DNA of 64,000 bases from assembly GCA_013433145.1 (NCBI GenBank), contig CM024187.1:20759826-20823825 (forward strand). Reading direction: 5' to 3'. Source of the stretch: Ascaris suum. Taxonomy: Eukaryota; Nematoda; Chromadorea; Rhabditida; Ascarididae. This document shows, piece after piece, positions 40,141 to 53,638 of the stretch. Every line of letters starts with the position of its first letter. Within the stretch, counting starts at the first letter, position 1. Under the pieces are notes generated by a model. It saw nothing but the letters and a program-made list of their open reading frames with translations, had not been told where the DNA came from and searched no databases. Position numbers and translations under genes: made by a program.

Positions 40141-41249
40141 AAGGATTCCCTAGTGGTACGGCAATTACAAATTATTCTTTTTAAATTATCTTCTTAGTAT
40201 TCTTGCAATTAGGCTTTTATGCACCTATGATATATGTCAAAGATGAGCGATATACGTCTACTATTATCACTATGGATGAAGAGAATGACTATTTTATTCA
40301 AAAGGATGGTAAAGTTGGAGTGACAATCGATCGACAGAACGAACGGCATATTTCGACAGATATTGTCTACGCGGCTTTTTTTTAAACAAAAATACAAGGT
40401 ATGCCATAGGGCGAGCTATTACCTGCAAAAGAAAGAGATTAATTTGCTCATAGGTGTCTAGGGAGCATTACACTTGACCACCACGGAAGTTAAATTCATC
40501 ATTTTTGTCGGTGGTTCGTAACAGTATCGCAACGATAAAAGACATGATGCATATATGTCCAAATCCGTCACTCATATATGCTCTCATTTCGTTGCGCATA
40601 TTTCAGACCTATCGATTATCGGAGATATTCGACAAAATGGCTTGGAGCAAGTCATAGTACATATTGCCTCTTACGTCAATTTAGCGTATCACTTGCACTC
40701 ACCAATTTCTACGCTTCTGCTCTCTCCATCAACAATATTTTATCAATGTCTGGTATATCAATAATAAAATATGACGTCCATTTACTGGCATTAAACGATA
40801 ACAGTGAAGATTGGAAAATCGTCGCTAATCACATCTGAAAGTTCGTATCGACAAATTCCGCCATTGGTTCTTTACATTAAAGAATTCATCACATTCCACA
40901 CTTATGATTCTCATTTATCAACTCAGAAAACTCTGTCAGCCTTTTCCTTTTCACCATAATGTGCAAGGAAACGGTCCTAGGAATGGGAAATAGTCTCGTT
41001 CCCATTCTTACTTTTCACTTCTTTGCATCTCTCGAACAAAGATTTCTCCGTCTTAAACCTACTATCAACTATACTCGCTCTATCGATCTTCATTATATGA
41101 AAGCTCCTCAGAATAATCGTACTTCTCTTCTTAACTCTCATGTTTAATTGAAAGGTAGTGAATTTACATCTCGTTGGTCGTTTAAGCCTTCAACTTCCTT
41201 CACATTTCTCAACGCCTATTTCCATCGTCAAATGTGTCCCGGTAAACAG

Positions 41250-41845
41250 GCATTAAACATCTGGGGATTCAATACAGAAGAGCAACGACAGTGTGAAAAT
41301 TAAAGCGATCCAAGGGTACGTTGAAAAATAAATTAGTACGTTGACGTTGTTAGCAGACAGCACATTGCATGTTCTTAGACGACAAAACCGGAAACTGTCC
41401 TGAACATTGCTTGCTGTGTTTGTGGTGCAACGCTTTTTGGCGATCCGTAACCAATGTGCGCGTCGATCTTGGAAAGAGCAAACTGAAACATTTCTAGAAA
41501 GAGGATATCGGAAAAGCCACGTACAACTGCACACCAAAGAATCAAACCAAAGTTGAGCCTACGTGGTTTGGATGATATGGACAACGGTGAACTTCACATA
41601 AAGCAATATCGGTGAATATGGACACTCTAAAAGTGTGATATCAGAAATCAAATAAAGGGACCATGGAGGGACATAGTACTGTAAAATGGGTCGGCAGTAA
41701 ATAATGAGAGCCTTTCGACAATGTTCCATACATCTATGTTGCAAAGCATGGAGAACAGAGTTTGCAAGTTTGAATGACTTCAGCGTCACTGGAACAATGC
41801 TACCTCGTATGAAGATCAGGGTCAATTCCAACGAGAAGGTCATCT
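41250..41845 (-). mobile_element. Decayed CR1-like LINE fragment: C-terminal end of reverse transcriptase
   Basis: Minus-strand frames give YCRPILQYYVPPWSLYLISD, matching the YVRPILEY..VWSPYLI motif near the end of CR1 reverse transcriptases. Downstream, RRLNFGLILWCAVVRGFSD matches the following RRLRFDLILCYKI-type helix. The two pieces are in different frames. This is the 3' end of a LINE copy whose upstream part lies at 41861-42613. Confidence 0.72.
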
Positions 41846-41860
41846 GCGTTAGGAAGAAAC

Positions 41861-42613
41861 TCAGCCTCTTGGAATGACTTCTTCAGGAACTTGAACGGAT
41901 GCCAGCCGAACTGAGGCTCTCATCTGCTCAATGCTGCGTAGACTGATTATGAGCCACTCAGGTGGAAATGATCCAGAAGACGAAAGAAACTGTTTTGCAT
42001 TTTGAAAGGCAATGGCTACCTTATTTAAAACAAGAAAAAAGTTCTCTATAAATCGGAAGTGTTTCATTTCCTTCAGCAACAAAATTCTAACAGATTTCAC
42101 TTCGAAAGCGCATTCGGTGAGGCCTTCCGGCACGAAATTGTCAGGAATTGAAGAGAGATTATGCAGAGCAATTGCGGCAATGATATGCATGATAAAATTA
42201 TACCTCGTCATAGCATTTATGACTTCGCACTCCACACACGTTTTTTGGAAACAGTAGCAGCTTCCAAGTTGCAGAACAAACTTGTTCGGCTGGAACCGAA
42301 TTTCGACTGCGGCAGAAAAACGGGGAAAGTGAAAATCGAAATCACAGAAAGGCAGAACAGTCAACCTGTTGAAATCAATGATGGTATATGAAATGACAAA
42401 TAAAAAAGCGACAAGAGTGACTACTTGAATAGGGAATTTACGGGCCCTTGATAGAGGGAAGATATTCTTAGCAAAAGGGGAAAAGCAAATTCCTTGAAGA
42501 AGTCGACTATAAAGAAGAATGTCTGGAGCAAAAAAAACCAAAAGATGTGAAATGGGAATGTCATGGACTATTTTGTTCGATGTTTGCCTAGGATCAAAAG
42601 TACGCTGCATCAT
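41861..42613 (-). mobile_element. CR1-like LINE remnant: endonuclease-RT linker, still one 250-codon frame
   Basis: A single uninterrupted 250-codon frame on the minus strand. Near its end SSSGSFPPEWLIISL matches the LSSGTFPSEWK stretch just before the first RT motifs of CR1 elements, and SIPDNFVPEG about 80 residues earlier fits the linker after the endonuclease. The start is not recognisable. The frame passes straight to the RT C-terminal piece at 41845, so the palm is absent from this copy. Survival of the frame is surprising and may be chance. Confidence 0.6.
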
Positions 42614-42619
42614 TCAAAT

Positions 42620-45600
42620 ATGCTGCTTAATGATAGGAAGAATTTCGACACTTGTACTTCATATATCCACAGAATTCTGTTGCCTTGATATTTGAGTCTC
42701 TAGGTTTCGTCTTCTTACACCTTCGACAAGCCATCCCACTCGAGCAGATCAGCGGCGAAGCATTAACTTCCGCTAGGGAAGGGCTTCAGCGAGACTAGTA
42801 GAGACCTTATGAGCATTAAAACTCATGTTCGTCTTTTACTCGGGAACTGCCTAGTCAGGTTGTTCGATGATAGTCCTGCATCAACGCAGCCTAATATCCT
42901 GACATACCTCTTGAAGGGGATAGGACATTCCTGGCAACATTTATACATGGGTGAGATGGAGATTACCGCCGAGGACACTCGGTCCTGATCGAAAAGCAGA
43001 GAAACTGAAAATTGAATCGCAATCCGTATAAAGGGATCCAAATTTCGGTTTTCAGATGATCGTTTGCCATCATCAATAATTTCGCACCTAATGCGCTGTT
43101 GCCGGCACTCAACCCGGTATGGATTGTGAATAAAGATTTTTGCTGCATTCAACGCCGCTGAAGAATTCCCTGCAATCCGTGTAGCACCTGCCACACCTGT
43201 CTGAGGTGTCTGAAATCATTTTAGCTGCCCCATCCGCGATGCAACCGTTCTTGGCATTAAACCCCGCACATATCAGTTATCAATTTGCGCGCGCTCGCCA
43301 GTTATCCGGCTTGCTTCCAAGTAATCCCTGCGCTCGCTTTCATGTGACATGCATGAGCTTGTTGAAAGCGTCACGTGAACGCGGTGCGGCTGTGATGGCT
43401 GAAGTGTTTAAATAGCCACTGCGGAGATGATGCACTCATTTTGAGATTTGTTTTCGGCGTGCGAGGTTGCTGTGTAGCAGTGGGGAGTGCGTTCATGAGG
43501 TGGTGGGCCGTAGGGCATTGTTGGGTTCGGTAGAGTGCAGGGAGCAGTGTGACATTTCGTGGCGTTCATCGCCGGTGTTTTTAAAGGATTCGTTTTTCGA
43601 CATTCCGATTTGGGTGGTCTTTTGCTTCGCCATTTTTGCAGGACATTCATGTCATTGCCAACGATGAGCTTTATGAAACAGCTTGGTAGGAAACCTGAGG
43701 CGATTGTAATTAAACGTCATATAAATTTCCATTGAGGCCACCTAGCGTGGAACTCGAGAACATGGTGTCCTCCCCGTTCACAACCGTACTATCCGCTTCA
43801 AATAATTGATGGATGTAAAATCCTGTAATGGGTACAAAAGCGGTTTCGAGTAGCAGCGGGCGAATCCGAATCATTCAGTGCATAGAAGGTTGTGTGAAGG
43901 AATAGGATGAGTTTAGGTTGTATGCAAGTTGACAAGGTGCAGGTGCATGTGACAAAGGCACGGCAGTTTATATTTTAAGAACTGCTCAGTACTAGTCAAA
44001 ACTTCTAAAAGTGTAGCCATGAATTTTTCAGTTGCGAGTTTGTAGGGTGAAGTCCTACAAATGCGGATAGTGAGTTTCCGGAGAGGCAGTAGTGAGTTTT
44101 ATCGCCGAGGCTCTACGACAGTCTAAATGCTGAAGGGCGATTGTCTGAAAGGGAGGTTCTCATGGCAGAACCACATTCACAAGAGAAAACGCGTTTTCCA
44201 CTCTGGTGATTTTCTGCCAACAAACCTACGAGGGAGTTATGAAACAAAATGTTAATGGCACTTGGCCAAGTCTGTGTAAGATTACGCAATTTAATTTCGT
44301 CTGGGAAAGGTTTTACTTGCATCCCATCTACGAGGCTTCCTGCATTCAGTCAGTACCTACCACATTACTATGACCTGTCACATCGTTTTGAATGGGGAAA
44401 CTATTGATATAGCATCGTTGTTTTTATGTCATCCGCACACATGAGGTGTTGCCTCATCGTGATTAGAATTTACTGTTATCCAGAGGTAGTGCGGTTAAAA
44501 TGTTGTGGTCGGTGGTCAGTCACCACACGCTGTCGTCCATTTCGAATGCCCGTGAGAGTTTATCTAATGGTTTGTTGACTTCGTTTTTTTCCGTCCCATG
44601 TGTTTATTGGCGTGTGATAAAATTGCGCAGTACGACGACGACCTCGCGTTACTTCCTTACATCGCCGAGTGCACTGCTGAGGGTTGGGCGGTATTGGGCT
44701 AAGCTGTGGAATAAGAACCGGAGCGGAACGCTTGATGAGGTAGGTCTTCGCAGCGTTTCCTTTAAACTTCTCAGTAAAATCTACGTCGAAATTGGAAAGA
44801 GTTTTCATAGTGGTAAGGCGCTCAGATGGTCACTACGCCACGGCAAGTGTCGTTATGGAGGCTCATTGACGTACCCTGAAGGGATAAGAATTTCTACTTC
44901 CACCGGAAGCAGATTCCATGATGTGATCTTAACACTCGATGTGGTTGTTCCGGAAAGTGGTGCGCGACAGGGATAACGGTAAATGATGTTACTTGCATAA
45001 TTTGCCCAGTTTTCTTTTGTTTTTGCAATTGTTTCTATGAATGCTTTCGTTAAAACTCAACACAAGCAGGTGCTACCTTTGCTGTGTTGAAATTTCATCT
45101 AAAACTATATGAAATTGGCTGTATGATTGCCATCATGCGTTATTTTCTCATCATATGGTGCACCTTCTAGCTTCCTCGAGTGAGCTGTCTTCGTTTTTAG
45201 CTCAGGCCTCGTCCACTGTATTATGACCGGTCCCGTTTTGCAACAACATTCAATTTGGAGTTGGAATTACTGGCACTGGGACAGGCTTGTTTTCTCTCAC
45301 TACGAATACGATTGTCGTAATCATCGATTAACAACAATTGTTGTTGCTTGTCACCAACAAATTCTATGCGGGGTTGATAAAAAGTATTACGTTGACTGTC
45401 ATTACCTCGACTTCGATAAGGCCTCCACTTTTTTGAAATGAACATTTCCGTTTATTGCTTCAGACGAGTGCTCCTTTCATTGTTAAGCGATTTTTTTTTT
45501 GTCATACCGCACTAACCCTCTGGAAAATTTAACCATCATTTCAAAGACGCGATTTCCGCTGAAAGTGGGGTTGCTTAGGGTATAGTGCTTGTAGAGTTGA

Positions 45601-46740
45601 TATGTTCCTGATCCTTCACTTTCGGCTTTATCCGCTCTATTCTTTTCATGGACGATCTTAGGGTATTTGCAGATAATATTTCAGGGTCTTTCAGGAAGCT
45701 GTCTGTTACTTTTTAGAGTAGTTCGAAGAAAAGGCGCCTCTCTATAGCCAGTGGCAAAATTAAGACGCTTTCACTTGCTCTTAGTACTCATAAAAATGAA
45801 CTTATTTCATCCAATGAATGATGTCTGTTCCTCATGATCTGAAATTGTTTTTTCATTTCCATGATATCGTTCGAATTATCATATCACATGCGGGTGGTCG
45901 TGCGAACATTTACTTGCTAACATTTTACTGCAGTTTTGAGCTGATTAGTGGTTGTCTACTTTAGATACATGACTCAAAGGTGGTCATTTAGGTGACTCTC
46001 TTATATATTATTCTAATTGCGAATACTCAAGGAAACTTTATCGAGCTTATTTTCCGTTTGTTTGATCTCCATACGACATTTTCAGTAGATTTAGGCCAAC
46101 TTGCAGATAGAACACATTTGCTTTACTCAGAATTTGCTCATAATATATCACATCATTCACAGCTTTGTCGAATGTTTAATTCCCACTTTGATATTCCACT
46201 GTAAAGTTTTTGTTGGTACTGTAAAGTTGGATATCCTGAAGTATTCGTCGTTTGTAAACAGAATCATTGAATAGTGGAATGAACTGGCTAAAGAAGCCAT
46301 TTGTTCTGAAACGAAAGACACTCAAAGATGAATGTCGCAAATAATTTCAAACGATACATTTTATGCGATATTTTGCTTGCATGAACTTAATGTGCATTAC
46401 ATAGATGCTGTTATATATTCTCATTCTGTTGCTGTAAATTGCTCTGCCTTACTCATTTGGCTTGTTGTAAATTCGATTATCTTTTAAAGTTCACTATATA
46501 TTATATCCTTTGAATTGTTTTGATTCAACTCGATTGAAATTTTCATTCCAACTCAAAATATTGTCCTCTCTGGTAGAATACCACCAAAATACTTCTAAAT
46601 GTTGGACAACACGAAATGTTGCATTATATCACAGCTCATTTTTATCTGGTTGTTTTAGTTTTAATGGTGCGCTTTGTTTATCGTGTATGGAGGTGAAGCG
46701 TTTTTTTCTTTTCTTTTTGTATTTTTTTTTTTTTTTTCAG
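42620..46740. other. Intergenic region with unassigned open frames
   Basis: No host exon chain was found. A minus-strand frame of 123 codons at 42823-43194 may be older retroelement sequence. A plus-strand frame of 158 codons lies at 44500-44976 and an opposite-strand Gln-rich frame at 45221-45445; neither matches a family I know. The last part ends in a long T tract and TTTCAG just before the next gene at 46741. Confidence 0.4.
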
Positions 46741-49700
46741 GGAACAGTTGAAGATGTCAACTAAACGTGTGAGTGGAGTAGGGAATGAGGGTGTGAATGT
46801 TTCATCAACAGAGGGTAAGACGACCAGCGGGGGTACGGGGGCAACGGTTTTCGAGGGAAGAGCCACAACTAGAGTTGGTGAGGGAACTGATGGAGGAATG
46901 GATGGAGCGGCAACTGCTGGAATTCGGATCACGAAGTCGCAACTGAAAAGGGTGAGCTTTTGCATAGTTGTCGTGAGTTTCAGCTTCTTCCGTTAACTGT
47001 TCGCCGCACTCATTCTTATTGGTTCGCTTGTCTTATCGAAGTGACTACGAGTGGTACTGTCGATTTTATTTCAGTGCAATTAGTACAGCTTTTTGTTTTG
47101 TTTCTGTCGTCCTCGAGGCTTGTTGCTGTACAAAAATGTATCTTTGGTTTCAATTTTTCGTTAGTTTTTTCCCATGGCAGTTCCTGGGCTGCACTTGCTT
47201 GTAAATGCTGCTATTAATTTCTTTTTGATTATGTTTGTTTCATAGCGCATCTTAACGGCTTTTTTCACCGTTATGCTGAATGGACCGATAAACAGAAAGA
47301 TGAGAATTCGAGGGTATCGTTTATAAGGCTGCCCTCCCACTCATTGCATTCATTTTCAGGATTGCCTATGAAAATCCTTCAAAACTCCCCAATATTTTTT
47401 TTTTCGACGGAAACTAAGCCTAGATTTAAAGGGGCGTCTTTCAAAGAGTATTTTAACGTTGTGCTGCTTCGTTCTTTTTTGCTGTACAACGCAAAAGTCT
47501 TTTTTCGCTGTCATATGCTTCTTGAAGTTTTCCTGGCAAAACGAAGCGATGCCAAGTTGATAGAGATCGATGCAAATCGAAGGTCGTGTTAGGTGTGATC
47601 GGCTACTTACGTTGCATTTTAAGAGAAATGTGTAGACCCTTTCCTAGTGAGACATATGCAGTGAGACATTTAAACATAGGCACCACGTGCAGTCAGTCTA
47701 ATAATATTTCAGGGTGCCAATAACGCACATACTATATATTCCGTGCTTGAGAAAAAAAAGCTCTTACTACGTAAGTGTTGATGTGCGCCTGCAACGTGTT
47801 TTTTTTTAATCCTTATTTTATATAATGCTATTATAATGGGTATGTCGAAATCGTTTCACATTCATTGCAGTAGTATACAAGTTGCTGTTGTTGAGCGTTA
47901 ATTTTTTTTTTTAGATCCAAGCGGTACATGGCTAACTCATTTCGTCAATAAATATGAGCACTCACCTGTGTTTTAAGCACCTGGGTGTTTGGTATTATTG
48001 TTAGTTTGTTAGGTTCTAGTTTTTGAACGATATTGCTGTTCAAAAATGCAGCCACGTTACCTATTTAAATTAGTTACATTTCTTAATTGCTCAAGTAATA
48101 TTGTGTTGCCATACCTATTTGATTTTTTTTTTTTTTTTTTGGTTGAGCAACCTGCTTTTTGCCACTCTTTGCTCTCTATATTCATCTTCCAAAGTAGGGA
48201 CGGGGCCAATTTTTATTGATTTCCGGTTTCCGTCTACAGTTTCTCTCATTTCATCTTATCGAGCCAAAATCCTCCCCAGTTCAGAGTCTTGATGCTAAAT
48301 ACAAATTATTGCTAGTCTCATTTTTCTTTTATTTAGTGCAACGTGTAGAGGCTCCTTTACACAGGGTTCTTTTGTGCACAGAAGTGTTAATGCTCCACGG
48401 TAGCGTACCAATTGTAATGAGCCGTCTGTGTGGTGCATTGTTGTTTCTTTTTGGATCATCTCAGTGTCTATTTCGCGAAAGTGTTTGTGATTGTCCTAAT
48501 TGTTGATTGTCTTTTAAGAATGAACTTGAATACAGCCCAACTTCGGTGTAGCCTGCAATTGCGATTCTAATTTATATAGAAGAACGTAAATTTTTTGAGT
48601 CAGGACAACTTCTTTTAAAATTATCCTTGATTGGTTGTATGCAGGTCCGTATTATGTGCACCTGTTCCGTGTATTCGAGAAGTTATTTTTGGAAGAAATT
48701 TTTTTTTTTTTTGGTGTAGTGTAAATTTGATCGAATTTCATATTTGTGATTTTTGTTTTCTCAGAAAAAGAGGAGAAAACACTAGAACCCTTGCATCCAT
48801 TTTCTTGTGCTGAGAAAATTTTAACTCATTGAATTCGAAAGAACAAGCTCTAAATATTGAAGGATGATACTCGGCATGCCATAAAGGAAGGATTTGAATA
48901 GTTGCCAGTTTATTTGCCACATTTCAGATGTTGGTGAGGTATAGCATGAGTAAAGGAGGCTGCACAGAAGAGTGCAAAAAACGGCAATTGGAATGGCAGG
49001 AAGAGAAACTCAGATTAGTAAGTATTTCACCTCCTGATTTCCTTGCAACTTTTTTTAGCGCTTGGTTTACCTTTAGAGAATTTCTAGCGGCAAAGGTTTT
49101 ACGCGGAATCGAAATCGAGTTTCATGGTAGAGTGTAAATGGGGCTTCGAACGTCAACGTCATTTACATCACTCGGCGATCAACAGGATGCCATTTAAGCG
49201 TCGCGTCAGTATAACACTCTTTTGGAGACTACTCGCTTTGCCAACATTATTTATTTTTTTCAAGTTTGCATTGCTTACATCTTTACGATGCCTGTAGGTG
49301 TTACGTTTTTGCATTGCTTATTTCACTCTTCCCGACGGAAGAGCGAGGGAACTAAAGGATGCTTCTAGTCAGTTTTTCCTGCAATACGGCGAAGCTACAT
49401 CCGCGAGGACGGTGAATGTGATCGCTTTCCGCGGGATCACAAGTAAAGCATCAGCGTGATGTTTTACTTAATTTTGCGATTACTTCATGTGATGCGATCA
49501 ACGAATTTCGCAGTGCATTTGAAAGTCGTATCGTACTGTGTTTTTTATACTTACTTAGGCGATTTTCATTACATGGCTGTGGATGTTTTGGCTAAGGGGG
49601 GTATGTCGACGAGGAAATTATAATGAATTACCGAGGGCCGTCATTCGGGAGCAGTTCCACCTGAGACAGATACCCCAGTGGTCAGGTAGAAGAGAAAAAA

Positions 49701-50165
49701 AACAAGACTGTAGCAAAGGGCAAGTGTTGCAAGGTGAAGGTATCGCGCTAAAGGACAGTTTAGTCAAGGAAACCCCATGGGCTGTCTGGCCAGTGGGAGA
49801 AACTCGGTCGAGTTGCGGGCGAGGTTCAGACAGGATACTCGTAGTGAGTACAACAATGGCATTTTGCTATGTGGAGGTCATTGCTTTTTAGCGCAGGTGC
49901 AACTCTCGCATTGTTATGGAAATGCTGCTCAAAAGAGCAACGTTGGTAGAGCGACGCGAGTTTTACTTAGCGCTGAGGTATTTTTGTGTTATTATCAACG
50001 GTTGTTAAATCTCGACTTACATTTCTTGCATTTCCTGCTATTTGTTTTCAGCTGAATTATTTATAGGAGAAAGAAATGAAAGACCTAATGGCTAAGCTGA
50101 AGTTGATTGCACTGAATATGAAGTGGATAGCAAAAATGGTTGCCGAGAAACTTCCCAATTCGGCG
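46741..50165 (+). CDS. ATF7IP-like gene exons 1-3: N terminus and coiled coil
   Basis: Exon 1 follows a run of T and TTTCAG, a likely spliced-leader acceptor, with ATG 13 bp later (MSTKRVSGVG). Exons 1-3 all begin and end in phase 0, so exon skipping would keep frame. Exons 2 and 3 encode the coiled coil with regularly spaced Leu, Lys and Glu. The intron between exons 2 and 3 has long open frames at 49583-49978 that I did not include, because the model is complete without them. Confidence 0.72.
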
Positions 50166-53100
50166 GTTAGTTTTGCTGTCTTTGTTGTTGTTGTTTTTTT
50201 TTTTTTTTTTTTTTTTAGAGATTTTCACTTTTTACGTATAACGATTGAAATGGATTTATTTTCTCTCTTTTCATTCATAAGTTTATTATTGTTATCAGTT
50301 TCAATGAAATAGTTTGACATTTATTAAATTAGAAAGTTTCTTTCATCAACTATAGAAGGAGAGGCGAGAGTATAACTACTGCTTGAGATAAAAAGATCCA
50401 CAAGAAAGGAATCCCGAAGCTTGCAAATGAGGTTGCAAAAGGAGTGTAGAATAATACATCTGTGAAATATACTTATGTCCTATGCACTGTGCTTATACAG
50501 CAACTTTTTTACTCGTTGGCATTCATTGTTTTTGCGCAGAGAAGATTTTGGAGGGATTATCGTTTTTTTTTTTTTTTGTGGAAAGTCAGCGAAAGTCAAC
50601 TCCAGAAACTTTGATTGCGGCCGTTTTTTTTTATACTTTGCTGCCCCTTAAGTACAGCGTGTCACTCTGATGACTTCGTACTTCTATCTAGTGTTTATTT
50701 GATTTTAATATGTGCTCATTCTTCTATCTCTTCGTTCTATTTCGTCATCTTCAGGTGGTCCTTATTAAGCCGAACTTTTCGTAATGTATTGGATAAAATG
50801 GGTGCTGAAGTAAAATAATGACGTCTTTGTTTTTTACTGCGAATAAATGTGCAAATGGTCGATATCGACTTGTTTGCAGTTGAAGGAACATGTGCATGAA
50901 GCGATGGTGGTCATGGATGAGATATGTGCGTCGAAAGAAACGCGTGAAGGGTCCGGTCAACAAGTGCAGGCAAACGGAACTGAGAAGGCTGAGAGCGGAC
51001 ATTCACCAACCTCGTTTTCTACATCCACTCCGGGAGGTGCGACGGGAGTGAGTAGCGAGCCTTCCAAGGTGGATACTGTCGCACCTCGTGCGGCTCTAGA
51101 GCTTGGCATACTAAGGAACGGTTCAGCGAGTAAGACTGCAAGCTTCTTTTCGTGTTTCGAAAGATTTGAAAAAACCGTGGAAGTACTTTCTTTTGGTTAC
51201 ATGTGTGCTTGACGCTCAAAGTGGTTTGCAATCGCTAAACAGCGATGGTAGGCTGTCGACAGATGAGCGCTAAATGGATGCATGTTGCATGGTTAAGTTT
51301 ATAGACATTTGCTTATCTGGCTGGATATAACTGTTTGATCAATAGAATCAGTGGAAGCAGATCGTTTCAGAGAATTTTATCGATTTGTTTACTGTAGTGG
51401 ATGTTGTGTAGCGCCACGTTATGGCCGGCGGGTGGCTTTTTTCCGCTTATTTATTTTTCCTTCGTTTTTCCAGGACCGGAAATAGTTCAACTTGCACTAA
51501 TTTAAGTGAAATGTTGGTGAAGGATAGTTCAGTTATTTCTTTAGCGTATTTTACGAAGGTAATTACTGAAATATAAATGCGAGGGGACATCTAATATGCT
51601 TTATTGCAGCATAGTGCTATTTGAAGGTATTGTGCAGAACACTTCTTATTCAGAAGTGCGCTGTCATAAAAGTAAGTGAAGTTAGCTGTGAGCACGTCCA
51701 CTGTGTGATCTTGGCTTTCCAACGCTCAGTCGCGGATCACGCGCGAGAACTAACAGAGCATCAGTTAATGTACTCTTCATTTTGATGCTGCTTTTAGATT
51801 TGGGCAGTGCTGGTGACTCAACGAGGAAACACAATTTGGAGGACACAGCAGCGGTGAAGGCGGAGGGGGTTAAGAAGTATCGTAAAGACGGCCCACAGGA
51901 ATCCAAGGATAGTGCCCTCATTAACCTCATAGATGACGTCGGATTCCCTGCGAAGGAGACTTCGAACGCTCAAACTTCAGGTACGGAAACCGTAGTTTTC
52001 TTGTCGTTTTCATTGAAAGGATAGGTTTTGAAGGCCGTTTTGGCTTGTCCAGTGATATGCGTGCATGTATTAGTGCTGTGGATTCCGATTTCTGTAGGCC
52101 ATTAGTCCATTAATTAATGTTTGGCTTGTTATTTACGCCGCTATATAAGGCCATTTCGAAACATGAGATAGGCATAGCATCCACAGTTCACTGACAAATC
52201 GAGGTCACTACTAGCGACGCATAAGTCGGAATTTGTGTGAGCTTTATATATTTTCCTGCAGACTTTGCAAATATCAGCATGAAATATGTGCAATAGGGGT
52301 ATAATGTGATACATTGCTAGTAGTGTTACAAATGATGATATTGGAAGACGCGAAGTGGTGGGAGAATATTAAATGCACAGTAGGTGGGTCGTTTCATCAA
52401 ATCTGTAAAAACTAATAGTGCTTATTAAACGGTGAAAATATAACTGATAGGCATCCGTTTTTCGCCGAAAAGTCTGAATGGTTGAGAATTCAACGGTTGT
52501 CTTCTATATCTAGCATCATTCCAACTCTTCAATATTCTCGAAGTTGTAGCAGAGTCATGTGATTTCGTGTCTCAAGCGACCTAGTTTCAAATAGGCCGGA
52601 AAAGTTCTGGTGGTTCTGGATGGGTTATGTTAGCAGAGTTCGTCCTTGCAATGATAGCTTAGATTCGTTCTGTGCAATAATTGTTACTATTTGAGTACTC
52701 CATTTGAGAAAAATATCGGCACATCTCTAAATAAATAAGTAAATCAAATAAAGGCAGTTTATTCTATTAGCAACAGGAAGTCAATTTGAGCCTTTTTGGA
52801 CTTAATTTTATTGCATTCAGCCATGTTTTTTCTCAAGAGAAGACGATCGTTATTTTGAACCGTCTTTACTAGGCAAGAACGATATGATGATCAGCAAGAG
52901 TCCTTTCATACAAATTTATTTAACGCTTTGTTTAACGAAGTAATCCACGAGCAATGCTAAGAAATGTTGTCTGCTCAGCATTCGGTCAGCTTTTGATATT
53001 CCATTTCGACATATTTTAAAGCCCTCTGATCTTGTTGAGCTTTCCTTGCAGCTTTGCTTTTCATTAAGTTCGCATGTAACGGTGCTTCAACGAGTAATTG

Positions 53101-53545
53101 TAAGTACTTATACAAGGTGAGGATACGATTAAAAAACGCAAGAGGATATTGAAAGCTAACGTGTCCTGGGTTTCTTGTTTGTAGGAGGTGAAGGTGACGG
53201 CTCGACTAATAGCGCTGTGGCATTGAGTGGCGGTGACAGTGGACACAGGCAAATTGTGAACAAGAGTCCTCCCTCGTGCATCAGCGTGAGTTTTGCGCGG
53301 TTTCTGTTCATCGTTGTTGAGCCCAGGCGACTGTGATTTATTTAGAAGCGTATGTACATCTGGGATGTAAGCTCGATTTGGTAACTCTTCTGTTACTGGT
53401 GGTCGGAAATCTATTGTGCTGCCTTAGAAGTCAAAAATCTGAGCCATAATCAAGTGATATTTGCATAAGCATCTTTGATTTGCAGAATTATAGGTTGCAA
53501 CATGTCAGGCGTATTGCCTTAAAGTGTGCTGTGATTGCTTCGGAA

Positions 53546-53638
<93 letters not shown>

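Noticed and set aside
45221..45445. Gln-rich minus-strand frame
   Set aside because: Comes from CAACAA-type tracts, has no good splice sites and no partner exon, and the plus strand is equally open.
49560..49978. Extra exons inside intron 2 of the ATF7IP-like gene
   Set aside because: A phase-0 piece after a TTAG acceptor encodes a Trp/Phe-rich hydrophobic stretch that would interrupt the coiled coil, and the following frames lack convincing boundaries.
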